From: Desulfosediminicola ganghwensis | GTDB lineage: Bacteria; Desulfobacterota; Desulfobulbia; Desulfobulbales; Desulfocapsaceae | Reading direction: 5' to 3' | DNA length: 64,000 nucleotides | Assembly: GCF_005116675.2 (NCBI RefSeq) | Contig: NZ_CP050699.1 | Coordinates: 62,001 to 126,000 of the forward strand | Shown here: positions 63,305 to 64,000 of the stretch, one piece after another | Numbering within the stretch: position 1 is the first letter of the stretch | Layout: each line of letters opens with the position of its first letter | Notes under the pieces: model-generated | The model's database searches: none | The model's input: only the letters and a program-made list of their open reading frames with translations | What the model was told of the DNA's origin: nothing | Program-made: the position numbers and the translations under genes

Positions 63305-64000
63305 TCAACCCCACAAGCTTTTCGTTGCAGGATGCACTCCTACCTGATCGTATTTCAAACCATCCGGCCGATCATGGGCCAGCAAGAGCGGGCCGTCCAG
63401 GTCTGTAACCGCACATCCCTGTGCCACCAGCACAGCAGGAGCCATGGCCAGTGAAGAACCAACCATGCAACCCACCATTATATGGTAGCCTGCCCGTTCA
63501 GCTTCTTCTTTCAGGGCCAGCGCCTCGGTAAGCCCACCGGTCTTGTCGAGCTTGATATTTATCATGTCATATTTGCCGACAAGCTTGGCTAAAGAGCTGC
63601 GATCATGGCAGGATTCATCAGCGCAGACCGGCAACACCCTTTCTATATCTGTCAGGGCCTCATCTTCACCGGCAGGCAACGGCTGTTCGACCATTTCCAC
63701 GCCCAGCCTGACCAGCACCGGCGCAAGTTCACCATAGGTCTCAATTGACCAGCCCTCATTGGCGTCGACTATAATCCTGGCCCCGGGAGCGCCGCGCCGT
63801 ACCGCCTCTATTCTTGCCACATCACCGGTGCCACCCAGCTTGGTCTTGAGTAACGGCCTGTGACTGTTTTTCCGGGCAGCGGCTTCCATATTCTCGGGAG
63901 TATCCAGAGAAAGGGTATAGGCCGTAACTTCTGAGCTAGGTTCGGAAAGCCCGGCCAATTGCCAGACCGGACGACCTTTCAGCTTGGCCTCAAGATCCCA
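63305..64000 (-). CDS. L-Ala-D/L-Glu dipeptide epimerase, enolase superfamily, 5' partial
   Basis: The gene runs off the right edge; its frame is open to base 64000 (DLEAKLKGRPVWQLAG before the first listed start-like codon). The muconate-lactonising subgroup residues are visible: the catalytic K in LLKTKLGG, metal ligands D in IIVDANEGW, E in VEQPLPAGED and D in VCADESCHD, and the second catalytic K in INIKLDKTGG. The DxD-like DLDGPLL near the end is typical of dipeptide epimerases (YcjG/YkfB). It converts L-Ala-D-Glu from murein turnover to L-Ala-L-Glu. Confidence 0.88.
   Translation of the reverse strand, partial: WDLEAKLKGRPVWQLAGLSEPSSEVTAYTLSLDTPENMEAAARKNSHRPLLKTKLGGTGDVARIEAVRRGAPGARIIVDANEGWSIETYGELAPVLVRLGVEMVEQPLPAGEDEALTDIERVLPVCADESCHDRSSLAKLVGKYDMINIKLDKTGGLTEALALKEEAERAGYHIMVGCMVGSSLAMAPAVLVAQGCAVTDLDGPLLLAHDRPDGLKYDQVGVHPATKSLWG

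Noticed and set aside
1-64000. tRNA, rRNA, CRISPR, insertion sequence or phage genes
   Set aside because: No transposase, integrase, repeat-spacer pattern or tRNA-like cloverleaf was seen in any spacer on either strand by eye; a covariance-model scan would be the decisive check.

Overview
The window carries about fifty protein-coding genes of a Gram-negative, largely anaerobic bacterium. The best guess is a member of the Desulfobacterota, perhaps Desulfobulbales. This rests on the combination of a tungstate ABC importer, a NifU-like/GGGtGRT gene pair, a rubredoxin-like small protein, TAXI-type TRAP transporters, several sigma54 activators with sigma54 promoters, and purine-strand GTGAGAAGTG-type filler repeats between genes. 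It is an inference from gene content, with no rRNA or marker gene to confirm it. I saw no tRNA, rRNA, CRISPR array, insertion sequence or prophage; the window reads as ordinary chromosome.

Layout. 1-1148: end of an iron-dependent alcohol dehydrogenase. 1243-5639: a YnjBCD-type ABC importer with a YnjF-like CDP-alcohol phosphatidyltransferase. 5715-7406: K+ channel with RCK domains. 7866-9776: J-domain protein and QueF (queuosine synthesis). 9863-11191: YdgA/DUF945 protein. 11417-19748: BaeSR-like two-component system divergent from a complete RND efflux operon. 19964-20215: small cysteine-tailed protein. 20364-24145: tungstate regulator and TupABC. 24499-25722: His-rich metal-type transporter and MarR regulator. 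26113-31207: GAF/PAS kinase, NtrC-type regulator, and a sigma54-promoter-driven REC-DUF4388-Roadblock protein facing a second Roadblock protein. 31679-35107: Dtd and an M16C peptidase. 35374-38020: GlxA-type regulator, DJ-1 protein, EamA transporter.

38136-48786 is a two-armed hydroxy-acid (probably lactate) cluster. One arm (minus strand) is LarA-like racemase, DctB-like kinase, DctD-like regulator and an orphan TAXI binding protein. The other arm (plus strand) is TAXI binding protein, fused TRAP permease and GlcD-like FAD oxidase. A sigma54 promoter and two tandem palindromes sit in front of the plus arm, so the DctBD pair probably switches on uptake and oxidation of the substrate.

48842-64000: an unrecognised protein; the NifU-like/GGGtGRT pair; minCDE; a seven-cysteine rubredoxin-like protein; methylthioribose-1-phosphate isomerase with a class II aldolase (probable methylthioadenosine/5'-deoxyadenosine disposal shunt); an exported 11-residue-repeat protein; the general amino-acid importer aapJQMP behind a near-consensus sigma54 promoter; a D-amino-acid transaminase; and a partial dipeptide epimerase. 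The recurrent theme is sigma54-controlled transport: three sites with the GG-N10-GC spacing were found by eye, at 29338, 44033 and (minus) 61838.
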